A DNA stretch of 64,000 nucleotides from Prochlorococcus sp. AG-402-C22 (GTDB lineage Bacteria > Cyanobacteriota > Cyanobacteriia > PCC-6307 > Cyanobiaceae). Position numbers and translations under genes: made by a program. Positions 17,529 through 28,393 of the stretch are shown here, one piece after another (the first letter of the stretch is position 1; each line of letters begins with the position of its first letter). The stretch covers positions 27,028 through 91,027 of the forward strand of contig QCHO01000003.1 in the NCBI GenBank assembly GCA_003279535.1, written 5' to 3'. A model generated the notes under the pieces. That model had not been told where the DNA came from and did not search any database. It saw only the letters and a list, made by a program, of their open reading frames with translations.

Positions 17529-18700
17529 TAAAATTTGCCAATACATATTTGAATAAGCTCTAAAAATTTATCTATTTCTGACTTATTGTTTATTGAACCT
17601 AAAGTAACACGAATATTAGAATATAGTTCATCATCATTAAAACCAATATTTTTGAGGGTTGAGCTAGGTTTCCCAGATGAGCTAGAACATGCACTTCCAC
17701 TACTTATTGCTATATTATTTTCTGACATGAAATTAACAATCTTGTAGGCCCTTATAGGCTCAAATCGTTTATTTAATAGTAGAAATGAAATATGATTTGG
17801 AAGCCTATGGTTAATACTTCCTGTAATCTTAATATGATTATTATTCTCTATTTTTTGGAAAAAATAATTTTTAAGTTTATTACTATTATTTAAAGGGAAT
17901 TCAGTTAAGTAATCATATAATTTTATTTTACCTTTAATATTTTTTATTGATTCATACATTCCAGCAATTAATGGCAATGCTTGTGTACCTTGTCTAATTG
18001 AATATTCCTGGGTAAGTGATATGTCATTATTTTTTAAAATTAGTCTAGACTTTTCTTTTGTTAAAAGAATACCGATACCTTTTGGGCCTCCAAATTTATG
18101 AGCAGATAAACTTAAAAAGTCACATTTAAGATCTTTCCAACTGAATATTCCATTACTTAATATTTGAGTTCCATCTAAATGAAACATTATATTTAATTCT
18201 TTACATTTTGAACCAATAAATTGAACAGGTTGTATTGTCCCAATTTCACTTTGTCCCCAAATAATTGATGCAAGCTTGGTTTCTTTAGTTAACGTTTTAT
18301 CAATATTAGAAATATTTAAAATTCCATCATTATTTACTGTCCATTCACATATATCCCAGTTTTGTTTTCTTAGTTTATTAGCACAAATAGTTGTTGCTTG
18401 ATGTTCAACATTTGAAATGACAATTCTACCATTTTTAAAGGTTTCATAAATATTACTAAATACAATATTTGTTGATTCCGAAGAACCAGATGTAAAAATT
18501 ATATCTTCTGGTTCTGCTTCAAATATATGAGCAATTTTAGATCTTATTTTTTCAAGATATGTAGAGCATTTTATCCCTAGCTCATATGTAGATGATGGAT
18601 TATGCCAATAATTCCTATAAGTTGAATTTATTATCTTTAAAACATTCTCAGATAATGGAGTTGTAGATGCATTATCTAAATAGATAAAATTATTTTCCAT
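17528..18700 (-). CDS. cysteine desulfurase, NifS/IscS family
   Basis: 390 residues, class V PLP enzyme. YLDNASTTPL opens the protein; the PLP lysine is Lys202 in SAHKFGGPKGIG; the reactive cysteine is Cys338 in SSGSACSSSSGKPS, on a loop like IscS (group I) rather than SufS. It takes sulfur from cysteine for Fe-S clusters and thiolated tRNA. Both ends are coupled by one-base TAATG overlaps: with dapF upstream and the DUF1995 gene downstream. A SufS is presumably elsewhere, because no other suf gene is here. Confidence 0.93.
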   Translation of the reverse strand: MENNFIYLDNASTTPLSENVLKIINSTYRNYWHNPSSTYELGIKCSTYLEKIRSKIAHIFEAEPEDIIFTSGSSESTNIVFSNIYETFKNGRIVISNVEHQATTICANKLRKQNWDICEWTVNNDGILNISNIDKTLTKETKLASIIWGQSEIGTIQPVQFIGSKCKELNIMFHLDGTQILSNGIFSWKDLKCDFLSLSAHKFGGPKGIGILLTKEKSRLILKNNDISLTQEYSIRQGTQALPLIAGMYESIKNIKGKIKLYDYLTEFPLNNSNKLKNYFFQKIENNNHIKITGSINHRLPNHISFLLLNKRFEPIRAYKIVNFMSENNIAISSGSACSSSSGKPSSTLKNIGFNDDELYSNIRVTLGSINNKSEIDKFLELIQICIGKF

Positions 18701-19560
18701 TAATTTACTAATATTGATCCTGAGAAAACCTTTTTAGCATTACCGGTCATCATGACTTCACATTCATCTTTTGACCAATCAATCTTAAGATTTCCTCCAG
18801 GTAAGGTTATTATGGTTTTTGAATTACATAGGCCTAATTTGTAAGCTGCTACATGAATAGCACAAGCTCCTGTTCCACAAGCTAAGGTTTGTCCTGCACC
18901 TCTTTCCCATACTTTTACTTTGATATTTTCTCTATTTAGGATTTGACAAAAATGAACATTAGTTTTTTCTGGAAATAATTCATTTTTTTCAAATATTGGA
19001 CCAAGTATAGAAAGAGAAATTGAGTCTAAGTCTTGTACAAAGAATATTAAATGAGGATTTCCCATTCCTACTGCATAACCTTTGTTATTAAAATTTTTCT
19101 CAATAAATTCATGTGAAGGAACTGAATTAATTTTTTTTTGAATCTTAGTTGGAATATTTTGACTATCTAATATTGGAACTCCCATTTTTACTGTTATTTC
19201 ATCATTTATGTATTTTGCAACTTTTAAACCTGCTTTAGTCTCAATTTTATATTCAATATTTTTATTCTTAATTGCATCATTTACATGGAGATACTCAACT
19301 AAACACCTAATTCCGTTTCCACACATTTGCGCCTCAGAACCATCAGAATTAAAGATTATCATTTTTGCATAATTATCTTCATTAGGTTCTTCTATAAAAA
19401 TTACTCCATCTGCTCCAATACCAAATTGCCTGTTACAAATTTTTTTTATATCAAAAAATTTATTTGTCTCGTAATTTTTATATAAATCATTTCCCCTGGA
19501 ATCAATTACTACAAAATCATTTCCATTTCCTTGATATTTTTCAAAAGTTATATTTTTCAT
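18700..19560 (-). CDS. dapF: diaminopimelate epimerase
   Basis: 286 residues. The two catalytic cysteines are Cys80 in QMCGNGIRCL and Cys228 in LACGTGACAI, the paired thiol acid/base of the enzyme. It converts LL- to meso-diaminopimelate for lysine and peptidoglycan. It leads the minus-strand run dapF, cysteine desulfurase, DUF1995, carboxypeptidase, each joined by a one-base overlap or a gap of one base. The 107 bp spacer to leuS holds the divergent promoters. Confidence 0.96.
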   Translation of the reverse strand: MKNITFEKYQGNGNDFVVIDSRGNDLYKNYETNKFFDIKKICNRQFGIGADGVIFIEEPNEDNYAKMIIFNSDGSEAQMCGNGIRCLVEYLHVNDAIKNKNIEYKIETKAGLKVAKYINDEITVKMGVPILDSQNIPTKIQKKINSVPSHEFIEKNFNNKGYAVGMGNPHLIFFVQDLDSISLSILGPIFEKNELFPEKTNVHFCQILNRENIKVKVWERGAGQTLACGTGACAIHVAAYKLGLCNSKTIITLPGGNLKIDWSKDECEVMMTGNAKKVFSGSILVN

Positions 19561-19667
19561 TTGTAGAACATATATTTTAAATTTTAATTATAAATTATTC
19601 CTTTTAACAATCTATTTCTATTTTATACAATGGATATTAAAATAATAATTTAATAAACAAGAATTAA

Positions 19668-22238
19668 GTGATTTCTACTGATAAACAATATGAAGCAGAT
19701 TCCAATTTATATAATCCATCTGAAATAGAAAAAAAGTGGCAGTCAGTATGGACAGAAAACAATTTATATAAAACCGATGAATTAATTCAGAATAGCGATA
19801 AATTTTATGCATTATCAATGTTCCCCTACCCATCAGGTAATCTTCACATGGGACATGTTAGGAATTATGTTATTACAGACTTAATAGCTCGTTTTCAAAG
19901 GTTTAAGGGAAAATCTGTTTTACATCCAATGGGTTGGGACGCTTTTGGTCTGCCTGCAGAGAATGCTGCAATTGAAAGAGGAATTAGTCCAAGTGTCTGG
20001 ACTAAAAAAAATATATCTCATATGAAGTCACAATTAAAGCTTTTGGGACTATCAGTTGATTGGGATAGGGAATTTGCAACCTGTGATGAAAATTACTATG
20101 TTTGGACACAATATCTATTTTTAGAGTTATATAAGTCAGGTCTTGTATATCAAAAGGAATCAGAAGTTAATTGGGATCCTATAGATAATACAGTCTTAGC
20201 TAATGAACAAGTTGACTCAGAGGGTAAATCTTGGAGATCTGGAGCAATAGTTGAAAAGAAATTATTAAAGCAATGGTTTTTAAGGATTACTAACTATGCA
20301 GATGAGTTATTAAAGGATTTAGAAAAATTAGATGATTGGCCAGAGAGAGTAAAAATAATGCAAGATAATTGGATTGGAAAGTCAATTGGTACAAATATAA
20401 ATTTTATTATTAACACCCATCCAAAAGAGAAAATAACTGTATTTACAACAAGACCAGATACTTTATTTGGAGTTACCTATTTAGCAATCTCGGTTAATCA
20501 TTCATTAATCAATAATATTTCTGATCAGACAACCATACAAGATATAGAAAAACTAAAACAATATTTGAAAAATAATAAAAATAATGAACTTGAAAAAATT
20601 GGAATAAAAACTAGCTTAATAGCTATAAATCCAGTAAATTCTGAACCTGTTCCTATTTGGGTGGCAAGTTATGTTCTTGATGAATACGGTACAGGTGCTG
20701 TTATGGGTGTGCCTGCTCATGATTTAAGAGATTTTGAATTTGCTAAGAAAAACAATATTGATATTAAACAGGTAATTATAAAAGATAAAAGTGAATCATC
20801 TAATGAGCTTGATAAAGCTTATGTAGAAAATGGATATCTTATTAATTCTAATCAATACGATGGTATAGAAAATAATATTGCTAAATTAAAAATTTCCGAG
20901 GAAGGAGTAAAAAAAGGATGGGCCAAAAATAAGATTCAATATCGTCTAAGAGATTGGTTAATATCTAGACAAAGATATTGGGGATGTCCAATACCAATAG
21001 TTAATTGTAAAAAGTGTGGATCTGTTCCTTTAAACCAATCCGAATTACCTCTTTCCTTACCAAAAGATATAGAAATCTCGGCTAATAAGATTAATTCTTT
21101 AGGTGAAAATAATAAATGGATAAATACAACATGTCCAAAATGTGGAATAGCTGCAAGAAAAGAAACTGATACTATGGACACCTTCATGTGTTCGTCTTGG
21201 TATTTTTTAAGATATCCATCGTCAAAATGTACAACTAAGCCATTTGAAAAAATAGAAATTAATAAATGGTTGCCTGTAGATCAATATGTTGGAGGAGTAG
21301 AGCATGCAATATTGCATTTGTTATATGCAAGATTTTTCACGAAAGCCTTGCGAGATAACGATCTATTTGAAATTGATGAACCATTCAAAAAGCTATTAAC
21401 TCAAGGAATGGTGCAGGCCGCAGCCTATAAAAACAATAAAACGGGTAAATATGTTTCTCCTTCCGATATCACTGACCTATCAAATCCAACAGATCCAATT
21501 GACAATTCAAAACTAGAAGTTCTTTTCGAGAAGATGTCTAAGTCAAAATATAACGGAATAGATCCTGAATCAGTAATTAAAAAATATGGAGCAGATACAG
21601 CAAGAATGTTTATATTATTTAAAGCACCACCAGAAAAAGATTTGGAATGGGGAGATACAGATGTTGAAGGACAATTTAGATTTTTAAGCAGGATTTGGAA
21701 GCTTTATATAAATTGTGCAAAAGATATAAATAGTAAAAGTAAGTCCTATCCAGATAAAGAAAAAACTTTAATAAAGTCAATGAACATTGCTATAAAAGAA
21801 ATTTCAAATGATATATTAAATAACCAATTTAACACTGCAATTTCAGAACTAATGAAGTTTTATAATTCATTATCAATTTCCATTAATGATGTAAACAGTA
21901 ATTTAAAAAAAGATGCTTTAAAAACTTTTTGTATTTTGTTGGCTCCATTTGCACCACATATTTCTGAAGAGATATGGCATCTCATAGGATTTAAAAATTC
22001 TGTTCATTTAGAACACTGGCCTTCATTTAATGCCGAAGTATTAAAAGAAGATTCATATGAACTAGTAATTCAAGTGAATGGAAAAGTTAGAGATAAAATA
22101 AATATTAATAATGAAATGAATGAAGATCAAATTAAGGAATTGACTCTTAAAAGACCTAATATATTGAAATGGATTAATGATAAGGAAATAAGAAAAATAA
22201 TTATTGTTAAAGGAAAAATTATGAATATTGTTGTTTAA
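19668..22238 (+). CDS. leuS: leucyl-tRNA synthetase
   Basis: 856 residues, class Ia synthetase. The HIGH motif appears as HMGH (60-63), the KMSKS loop at 622-626, with a CP1 editing domain inserted between ([13 protein letters not shown] and [10 protein letters not shown] are editing-site motifs). A zinc knuckle CKKCGSVP is present near residue 455. The protein begins at a GTG (19668); no in-frame ATG precedes the first conserved block. The last 4 bp overlap the convergent pgi stop. Confidence 0.97.
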   Translation: MISTDKQYEADSNLYNPSEIEKKWQSVWTENNLYKTDELIQNSDKFYALSMFPYPSGNLHMGHVRNYVITDLIARFQRFKGKSVLHPMGWDAFGLPAENAAIERGISPSVWTKKNISHMKSQLKLLGLSVDWDREFATCDENYYVWTQYLFLELYKSGLVYQKESEVNWDPIDNTVLANEQVDSEGKSWRSGAIVEKKLLKQWFLRITNYADELLKDLEKLDDWPERVKIMQDNWIGKSIGTNINFIINTHPKEKITVFTTRPDTLFGVTYLAISVNHSLINNISDQTTIQDIEKLKQYLKNNKNNELEKIGIKTSLIAINPVNSEPVPIWVASYVLDEYGTGAVMGVPAHDLRDFEFAKKNNIDIKQVIIKDKSESSNELDKAYVENGYLINSNQYDGIENNIAKLKISEEGVKKGWAKNKIQYRLRDWLISRQRYWGCPIPIVNCKKCGSVPLNQSELPLSLPKDIEISANKINSLGENNKWINTTCPKCGIAARKETDTMDTFMCSSWYFLRYPSSKCTTKPFEKIEINKWLPVDQYVGGVEHAILHLLYARFFTKALRDNDLFEIDEPFKKLLTQGMVQAAAYKNNKTGKYVSPSDITDLSNPTDPIDNSKLEVLFEKMSKSKYNGIDPESVIKKYGADTARMFILFKAPPEKDLEWGDTDVEGQFRFLSRIWKLYINCAKDINSKSKSYPDKEKTLIKSMNIAIKEISNDILNNQFNTAISELMKFYNSLSISINDVNSNLKKDALKTFCILLAPFAPHISEEIWHLIGFKNSVHLEHWPSFNAEVLKEDSYELVIQVNGKVRDKININNEMNEDQIKELTLKRPNILKWINDKEIRKIIIVKGKIMNIVV

Positions 22239-23818
22239 GTATTATTTTTTTTAATAACTAATGAATTTGGATTTGACCAATCACCCTTAACTAAATAATC
22301 ATCATTACCGAAACACATTTCACGAAGTATGAAAAATATAGGTTCATTTACTGAATTCTCAAATAATGATGTTAAGTCACTCATAGAATATTCTCCTCCT
22401 TCGTCTAATAAATTTCTTACTTTTTGTTGATACTCAATAATATTTGCAGCTGCTTTCTTTCCAGCTTCAACTCCAGGTTGATCATATGCATTTATATTTA
22501 CTAATTCAGCGTAGAAGGATACAGCCCTTTCAAATAAAGCGATTAATGCACCTAGTGATAAACAATTTAATTTTTCTAATGTTATGGTAATACTCTGTCT
22601 ATTTTCACTAGAAAGTGCAGATCTGGTTCCTTGCAAAAAACCAGAAAGATATTCTTTAGGATTCTCTTTTTTATCAAAAATATTAGTCGTTGGAGAATCT
22701 AATAATTCAATAAAAATACAAAAGAAGTTATCAATACCATCTCTCAGTTGCTGAACATAAGCATGTTGATCTGTAGATCCTTTATTACCAAAAACTGAAA
22801 TACCTTGATTAACTATTTCACCATTCCTATTAAATTTCTTACCTAATGATTCCATTACTAATTGTTGAAGATATTTACTAAATACCTGTAACCTATCTCT
22901 ATAAGGTAAAACGACCATATCTCTCTTTCCAAGGCCATCTCCTGTTAAATACCAGGCAGATGATAATAATGCTGCGGGATTATTTTTAAAATTAGTTGTA
23001 CGTGTAGCCTCATCCATTAATGATGCACCTCTAATGAATTCAAATATATTTTCATTAATAAGAGCTAATGGAAGTAATCCCACAGAGCTTGTAATACTAG
23101 TTCTTCCTCCAACCCATTCTTGTAAATTAAATATTTTTAACCAATTTTCAGAAGTGGCTTTTTTAAATAACTTACTATCTTTCATAGTTATAGCTATAGC
23201 ATTTGAATTCCATTCAAGAGAATTGTATTCGCAATGACTTTTGATAATTTCCATAGCAATTCTAGGTTCAGGTGTACCACCTGATTTGCTTACTACTACA
23301 AATAATGTTGTGGATAATTTTTCAGATAACTCTTCTAACTTTTCGTTAATTAAAAAAGGATCAATATTATCGATATAGGAAAAATTTAATCCAATAGAGC
23401 ACTTCTGCAATGACTCTGTAATAAGTAATGGGCCTAATCCACTTCCACCTATTCCTATCCATAGAACATCAGTATAGTTCTTATTATTCTTATTCTTAAT
23501 TTTTCCATTTAAAATTTGTTTTCCAAATTCAGAGATTTCATTAATTTCTGCACTAATATCCTCTCCTATTTTTGAAGATGGAGAAATTGATGGATTTCTA
23601 AGCCAATAATGTCCAACTTGTCTATTTTCATCAATATTTGAGATTGCACCATTTTCTAATTCTTTTATTGATGAAAAAACATCTATAAATTTATCTTCAA
23701 TTTTTTTTATCTCTTCATTTGTGTAATTAATTTTGCTTATGTCTAACCAAATATTTAATTTTTTATCAAACCAAAGATAATTACAGAATTTATCCCAAGA
23801 TTTTAAATCTCCAATCAT
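22235..23818 (-). CDS. pgi: glucose-6-phosphate isomerase
   Basis: 527 residues. Sugar-isomerase domains are evident: [29 protein letters not shown] and the active-site signature [15 protein letters not shown]; the catalytic lysine is in [11 protein letters not shown]. It interconverts glucose-6-phosphate and fructose-6-phosphate, serving glycogen synthesis and the oxidative pentose path at night. The gene is alone, convergent with leuS (4 bp overlap) and separated from purN by 150 bp of AT-rich divergent spacer in which I see no further gene. Confidence 0.97.
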   Translation of the reverse strand: MIGDLKSWDKFCNYLWFDKKLNIWLDISKINYTNEEIKKIEDKFIDVFSSIKELENGAISNIDENRQVGHYWLRNPSISPSSKIGEDISAEINEISEFGKQILNGKIKNKNNKNYTDVLWIGIGGSGLGPLLITESLQKCSIGLNFSYIDNIDPFLINEKLEELSEKLSTTLFVVVSKSGGTPEPRIAMEIIKSHCEYNSLEWNSNAIAITMKDSKLFKKATSENWLKIFNLQEWVGGRTSITSSVGLLPLALINENIFEFIRGASLMDEATRTTNFKNNPAALLSSAWYLTGDGLGKRDMVVLPYRDRLQVFSKYLQQLVMESLGKKFNRNGEIVNQGISVFGNKGSTDQHAYVQQLRDGIDNFFCIFIELLDSPTTNIFDKKENPKEYLSGFLQGTRSALSSENRQSITITLEKLNCLSLGALIALFERAVSFYAELVNINAYDQPGVEAGKKAAANIIEYQQKVRNLLDEGGEYSMSDLTSLFENSVNEPIFFILREMCFGNDDYLVKGDWSNPNSLVIKKNNT

Positions 23819-23968
23819 TTTATATATTTGTTTCTTTTATTTATTATTTAATTATATCTAAACGAATAGTACATAGATTTGAATCATTTAAATTTGTTTA
23901 AATTTTATCTTCAAATAAATATGTTATTGAATATAAACAAATAAAATATAGGGTTTTTTTTATTTCAT

Positions 23969-24652
23969 ATGAATTTATCATTGGATAAAATAAAAAATTT
24001 GGATAAATCAATTAAATACATAATTTCGCCTGAGATATCTGAATTTAGAAGATTTTCACCAAAATTAAAAATAGGTGTAATGGCTTCTGGGAAAGGATCA
24101 AACTTTCAGGAGTTAATTAATCTCTCAGAAAAAGGAGAATTAGATATAGATATAAAAGTTCTTATAACTAACAAAGATGATGCAGGATGTATAAAAAGAG
24201 CTGAAAGTGTAAAAATACCTCACAAAATAATTAGGGGTAAAGACTTTGCGCAAAAAAAGCTATTTGAATTAGAAATTATAAATACTTTAATTAATTACGA
24301 TGTTGAACTAATTGTAATGGCAGGCTGGATGAAAATTGTCTCTCCTTTCTTTATCAATAAATTTAAGAACAAAATAATAAATATTCACCCGTCATTACTT
24401 CCTGCATATAAAGGGGGTTCTGCAATTAAGGAATCTTTATTAAATGGTTCCAAAATTACAGGTTGTTCAGTGCATTATGTTGAGGAGGAGGTAGATAGTG
24501 GTTCTCTTATAATGCAAGCTGCATTGCCAATTTCAAATGAAGACAATGTTGAAAAACTTTCTAAAAAAATTCAAATACTCGAGCATATAATTTTACCTCA
24601 TTCAATCTCGCATGCTGGCTATTTGATAAGGCGCTTTACGGAAAATTATTAG
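23969..24652 (+). CDS. purN: phosphoribosylglycinamide formyltransferase
   Basis: 227 residues. GVMASGKGSNFQELI (36-50) is the phosphate-binding loop; catalytic Asn138 and His140 are in INIHPSLLPAYKGG; the catalytic Asp lies in HYVEEEVDSG near 176. It formylates GAR with 10-formyl-THF in purine synthesis. There is an N-terminal extension of about 30 residues compared with the E. coli enzyme, seen in other picocyanobacteria. Its last 17 bp overlap the 3' end of the convergent argC. Confidence 0.95.
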   Translation: MNLSLDKIKNLDKSIKYIISPEISEFRRFSPKLKIGVMASGKGSNFQELINLSEKGELDIDIKVLITNKDDAGCIKRAESVKIPHKIIRGKDFAQKKLFELEIINTLINYDVELIVMAGWMKIVSPFFINKFKNKIINIHPSLLPAYKGGSAIKESLLNGSKITGCSVHYVEEEVDSGSLIMQAALPISNEDNVEKLSKKIQILEHIILPHSISHAGYLIRRFTENY

Positions 24653-25691
24653 TTAACTCAAGACCATCATCTATTGAAAATCCGCTCATAATATTTAAAT
24701 TTTGAATAGCTTGACCTGTCTGACCTTTTAACAAATTATCAATCACAGATAAAATAATAATCCTTCCATTTCGACTATCAACTTTTACAGATATGATAAT
24801 TTGGTTTGTGTTTTTAACCCATTTGGTTGAGGGGTATATATCTACAGGTAAGACTTTAATATTATTAAAATTTCTATAGAAATTATCCAAAAGAATTCTG
24901 CAATCATCAGAAGTCAAACCTGGATCTCTCAATCTCCCATATATAGTCGAATGCATACCTCTTGAAATTGGAATTAAATGAGGAGTAAATAGCAGTTCAA
25001 TGCTATTTCCCGATATTGAAGATGCTATTTGTTCTATTTCTGACGTATGTCTGTGGTTTATCAATCCATAGGCAGATAGTCCTTCTCCACATTCTGATAA
25101 AAGCAACTTTTGATTAGGTTCTCTACCCCCTCCAGAAGTTCCGCTTTTAGAATCAATTACAATACCATCATTTTCTATAATACCCTGCGATAACAAAGGA
25201 GCTAATGGAATAAGAGCTGATGTTGGATAACATCCTGGACATGCAATTAATCTTGCTTTTGAAATAGCTTCTTTATTTATTTCAGGAAGGCCATAAACCG
25301 CCTCTTTACATAAATCATCATCATTTCTTTTATAAATAGCAGCTTCTTTGGAATATATTTTTTTCCATTTATCTAAAGACTTATACCTATAATCAGCTGA
25401 TAAATCAATAACTTTTACTCCTCTATCTAATAATTTTCTTGTCAAAGTAGAAGATATTCCATTTGGTAAACAAAGCAAGGCAATATCAGCTTTATTGGAG
25501 ATTTTCGCAATGGAAATTTCTTCTATATAGGGATCATCCTCAAGATAAATAAACGGAAAATTATCATTCCATTTTGATCCGGATGTTTTATTACCTCCTA
25601 AAAATGAGATTTTATAGTTTTTATTCTTCTTTAAAAGATTTACTGCTTGAATACCGCCGTAACCAGTAGCACCTACTATTGCAACATTCAT
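24636..25691 (-). CDS. argC: N-acetyl-gamma-glutamyl-phosphate reductase
   Basis: 351 residues, typical for the long ArgC type. The Rossmann NADP motif GATGYGGIQ is at 7-15; the catalytic cysteine is Cys154 in ACPGCYPTSA; HRHTSEIEQ and HLIPISRGMHST give the second half. It carries out the third step of arginine synthesis. It stands alone between convergent purN and divergent ribBA. Confidence 0.97.
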   Translation of the reverse strand: MNVAIVGATGYGGIQAVNLLKKNKNYKISFLGGNKTSGSKWNDNFPFIYLEDDPYIEEISIAKISNKADIALLCLPNGISSTLTRKLLDRGVKVIDLSADYRYKSLDKWKKIYSKEAAIYKRNDDDLCKEAVYGLPEINKEAISKARLIACPGCYPTSALIPLAPLLSQGIIENDGIVIDSKSGTSGGGREPNQKLLLSECGEGLSAYGLINHRHTSEIEQIASSISGNSIELLFTPHLIPISRGMHSTIYGRLRDPGLTSDDCRILLDNFYRNFNNIKVLPVDIYPSTKWVKNTNQIIISVKVDSRNGRIIILSVIDNLLKGQTGQAIQNLNIMSGFSIDDGLELTNNFP

Positions 25692-25779
25692 TTCTTTGAA
25701 TTGGCAGACTTTGAGATAGGATTATAAAGTGTTGAATTTAGGATAACTAACACACTATTTTTCTATATTGATAGGAATA

Positions 25780-27504
25780 ATGAAAGAAACAAGTCCCAAA
25801 TCAAATAATGGAACAATTTTGGATATAAATGAAAGTTTTAAAATTGAATTTGATCCTATCAGTGATGCACTAGCCGCAATAAGGAATGGTGAATGCATAA
25901 TCGTGGTAGATGATGAAAGAAGAGAAAATGAAGGTGATCTGATTTGTGCGGCTCAGTTTGCTACTCCTCAACAAATTAATTTTATGGCTACAGAAGGAAG
26001 GGGTCTTATATGTCTTGCTATGCAAGGTGAAAAACTTGACTCATTGGATTTGCCATTAATGGTAGATAGAAATACTGATGAAAATCAAACAGCTTTTACG
26101 ATATCAATTGATGCTGGTCCTGAAAATAATGTATCTACTGGTATTTCAGCCGAAGACAGAGCTAAGACAATTCAAGTTGCAATAAATCCTAATACAAAGC
26201 CTGAGGATTTAAGAAGGCCAGGACATATATTTCCATTAAGAGCAAAAAAAGGTGGGGTTTTAAAACGAGCAGGTCATACAGAAGCAGCGGTAGATATTGC
26301 AGCAATGTCAGGTCTATATCCTGCTGGAGTAATTTGTGAAATACAAAATCCTGATGGATCCATGTCAAGACTTCCGCAACTTAAAGAATACGCAAAACAG
26401 TGGGGCATGAAATTAATATCAATAGCTGATTTAATTAGTTATCGATTTCAAACTGAGAGATTTGTTTTCAGAAAATCAGATGCTGTTCTACCAAGTATTT
26501 TTGGAAATTTCAAAGCCTACGGATATATTAATGAACTTGATGGTTCAGAACATGTCGCATTAGTTAAACAAAAATCTTCAAAATTAAGTGAACCTGTATT
26601 AGTAAGAATGCATTCAGAATGCTTAACGGGTGATGCTTTTGGATCATTGCGTTGCGATTGTAGACCTCAGTTAGAGGCCGCTTTATCAAGAATAGAAAAG
26701 GAGGAAGAGGGAGTTGTTGTTTATTTGAGGCAAGAAGGTAGGGGTATTGGTCTTATAAATAAATTAAAAGCTTATAGTTTGCAGGATGGTGGATTAGATA
26801 CAGTGGAAGCTAATGAAAAACTAGGATTTCCTGCAGATCTCAGAAATTATGGAGTTGGAGCTCAGATATTAACTGATCTTGGGATAAAAAAATTAAAATT
26901 ACTAACAAACAATCCAAGAAAAATAGCTGGATTAGGCGGTTATGGAATAGAAGTTATTGAGAGAGTTCCATTAGTTATTTGTCCAAATGATAATAATGCT
27001 GAATATTTGAGTGTAAAGAAAACGAAGCTAGGCCACATGATTGATGAAGATAATTCTAATTCAATGAATATCGACCCATTTATATCTATTTTTCTTGACG
27101 GTAATTATAGATCTATAGACTTAGTTCCAATAAAAAATAAAGTAATTAAATTCTGTAATGATCAAAACATTAATATTAAACTTGAAAGTACTCCGAGATT
27201 ATTGGCTTTTTGGAATCGACCAAAATTAGTTTGGCGAATTTTACATGATCAAAATAGAACTGATTCAAACATTACTGATCTAGAAATAAAAAATATAGAA
27301 TTATTTATTGAGTTTTTATCCAAATACGAACATAGTACAAAAATTGGGATTATTGTTTCTAGAAATATTGAACAAGCGTTACATCCAAAAAGTAGCATCA
27401 AACTTATCAATACGAAATTTACTTTTAATAATGAAATTCTATATTCATCTACTAGAAAATTTAATCTAGATAAAGAGACATTTAGTATTGTTTTTGAAGA
27501 CTAA
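25780..27504 (+). CDS. ribBA: bifunctional riboflavin enzyme RibBA with C-terminal extension
   Basis: 574 residues from ATG 25780; a TTG four codons upstream (25768) is possible, but the AGG at 25773 is well spaced for the ATG. Residues about 25-225 are DHBP synthase (VVDDERRENEGDLICAA). Residues about 226-425 are GTP cyclohydrolase II with the zinc site RMHSECLTGDAFGSLRCDC (Cys281, 292, 294) and RQEGRGIGL. Together they supply both riboflavin precursors. The last about 150 residues (after LGHMIDED) match neither domain; they have a mixed alpha/beta look, end in FSIVFED, and are not needed for either known activity. Confidence 0.95.
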   Translation: MKETSPKSNNGTILDINESFKIEFDPISDALAAIRNGECIIVVDDERRENEGDLICAAQFATPQQINFMATEGRGLICLAMQGEKLDSLDLPLMVDRNTDENQTAFTISIDAGPENNVSTGISAEDRAKTIQVAINPNTKPEDLRRPGHIFPLRAKKGGVLKRAGHTEAAVDIAAMSGLYPAGVICEIQNPDGSMSRLPQLKEYAKQWGMKLISIADLISYRFQTERFVFRKSDAVLPSIFGNFKAYGYINELDGSEHVALVKQKSSKLSEPVLVRMHSECLTGDAFGSLRCDCRPQLEAALSRIEKEEEGVVVYLRQEGRGIGLINKLKAYSLQDGGLDTVEANEKLGFPADLRNYGVGAQILTDLGIKKLKLLTNNPRKIAGLGGYGIEVIERVPLVICPNDNNAEYLSVKKTKLGHMIDEDNSNSMNIDPFISIFLDGNYRSIDLVPIKNKVIKFCNDQNINIKLESTPRLLAFWNRPKLVWRILHDQNRTDSNITDLEIKNIELFIEFLSKYEHSTKIGIIVSRNIEQALHPKSSIKLINTKFTFNNEILYSSTRKFNLDKETFSIVFED

Positions 27505-27510
27505 GATTAT

Positions 27511-27948
27511 TTACTTTAGAGTTGCCTTTAGTATTTTTGAACCGTTAGTTAGTTTAAGAACTACATCCATATCATCTGTTTTTCCAAAAACAGTATGAAC
27601 TCCATCAAGATGCGGTTGTGGTTCATAAACTATAAAAAATTGACTACCGCCAGTATCCTTTCCTGCATGTGCCATAGAAAGTGATCCTTTAAGATGCTTA
27701 TTTGAATTTATTTCGCATTTAATTTTGTATCCAGGGCCTCCAGTTCCAGGCATACCAGATGCTCCATCACGAGTATTTGGGCATCCACCCTGGGCCATAA
27801 ATCCAGGAATAACTCTGTGAAATGCAAGACCATCATAAAAACCATCACTTATCAATTTCGTGAAGTTATTAACTGTATTAGGTGCGTCCTCAGAGAAAAA
27901 TTCAATATTAATATTTCCTGCTTCTGTTTCAAATAATGCCTTTGTCAT
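27511..27948 (-). CDS. cyclophilin-type peptidyl-prolyl isomerase
   Basis: 145 residues, a minimal single-domain cyclophilin. [13 protein letters not shown] (43-55) carries the catalytic Arg45 and the Phe/Gln of the active site; [16 protein letters not shown] and HTVFGKT are the other family blocks. There is no signal peptide, so it is cytoplasmic. It stands 6 bp from the convergent ribBA stop and 34 bp downstream of the DUF3110 gene on the same strand, with which it may be cotranscribed. Confidence 0.95.
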   Translation of the reverse strand: MTKALFETEAGNINIEFFSEDAPNTVNNFTKLISDGFYDGLAFHRVIPGFMAQGGCPNTRDGASGMPGTGGPGYKIKCEINSNKHLKGSLSMAHAGKDTGGSQFFIVYEPQPHLDGVHTVFGKTDDMDVVLKLTNGSKILKATLK

Positions 27949-27982
27949 TTTTTTATTTTTTTAATTATTTGTATTTTAATCC

Positions 27983-28363
27983 TTAAAGCAACTTTTCTAG
28001 GTTTTCCTTAATGGTGTTTATATCAATTTTTGCTTGATTATCTACATTCTCCTCCCAATTTTCCACCTCAAGATTTTTTTGAGGCGGAGATATTAGTAAC
28101 CTGTCTTCGGAGGTTTTAGGAACAAAATTTTTCTCTACAAGTTTACATTCGTAATCCAACTTAATGCAGAACTCTCTAATTTCCTCTATATCAATCATTT
28201 CAACTGTAGGTAAAGGAAAATCTTGAGCCTCTAGCAGTCCACAGTATCTAGTTGCATCATCCTTGTCCTCAAACATTAGTACTATAGTTCTTCCTTTAAG
28301 TTCAATTGAGTGAATTCCTTCTTTATCTGTTCCTGAATTATATAAAAGAACGTAAATATTCAT
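27983..28363 (-). CDS. DUF3110 family protein
   Basis: 126 residues. The opening NIYVLLYNSGTDKEGIHSIE and LMFEDKDDATRYCGLLEAQD match DUF3110, a family of cyanobacteria and plastid-bearing eukaryotes with no known function. The fold is a small soluble alpha/beta domain (about 1-95) with a variable acidic tail. It is placed 30 bp downstream of the dnaJ-type gene on the same strand; this may make it part of the dnaK-dnaJ transcript. Confidence 0.8.
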   Translation of the reverse strand: MNIYVLLYNSGTDKEGIHSIELKGRTIVLMFEDKDDATRYCGLLEAQDFPLPTVEMIDIEEIREFCIKLDYECKLVEKNFVPKTSEDRLLISPPQKNLEVENWEENVDNQAKIDINTIKENLEKLL

Positions 28364-28393
28364 AAAATAGTATTTTCTATATATATTATTTGA

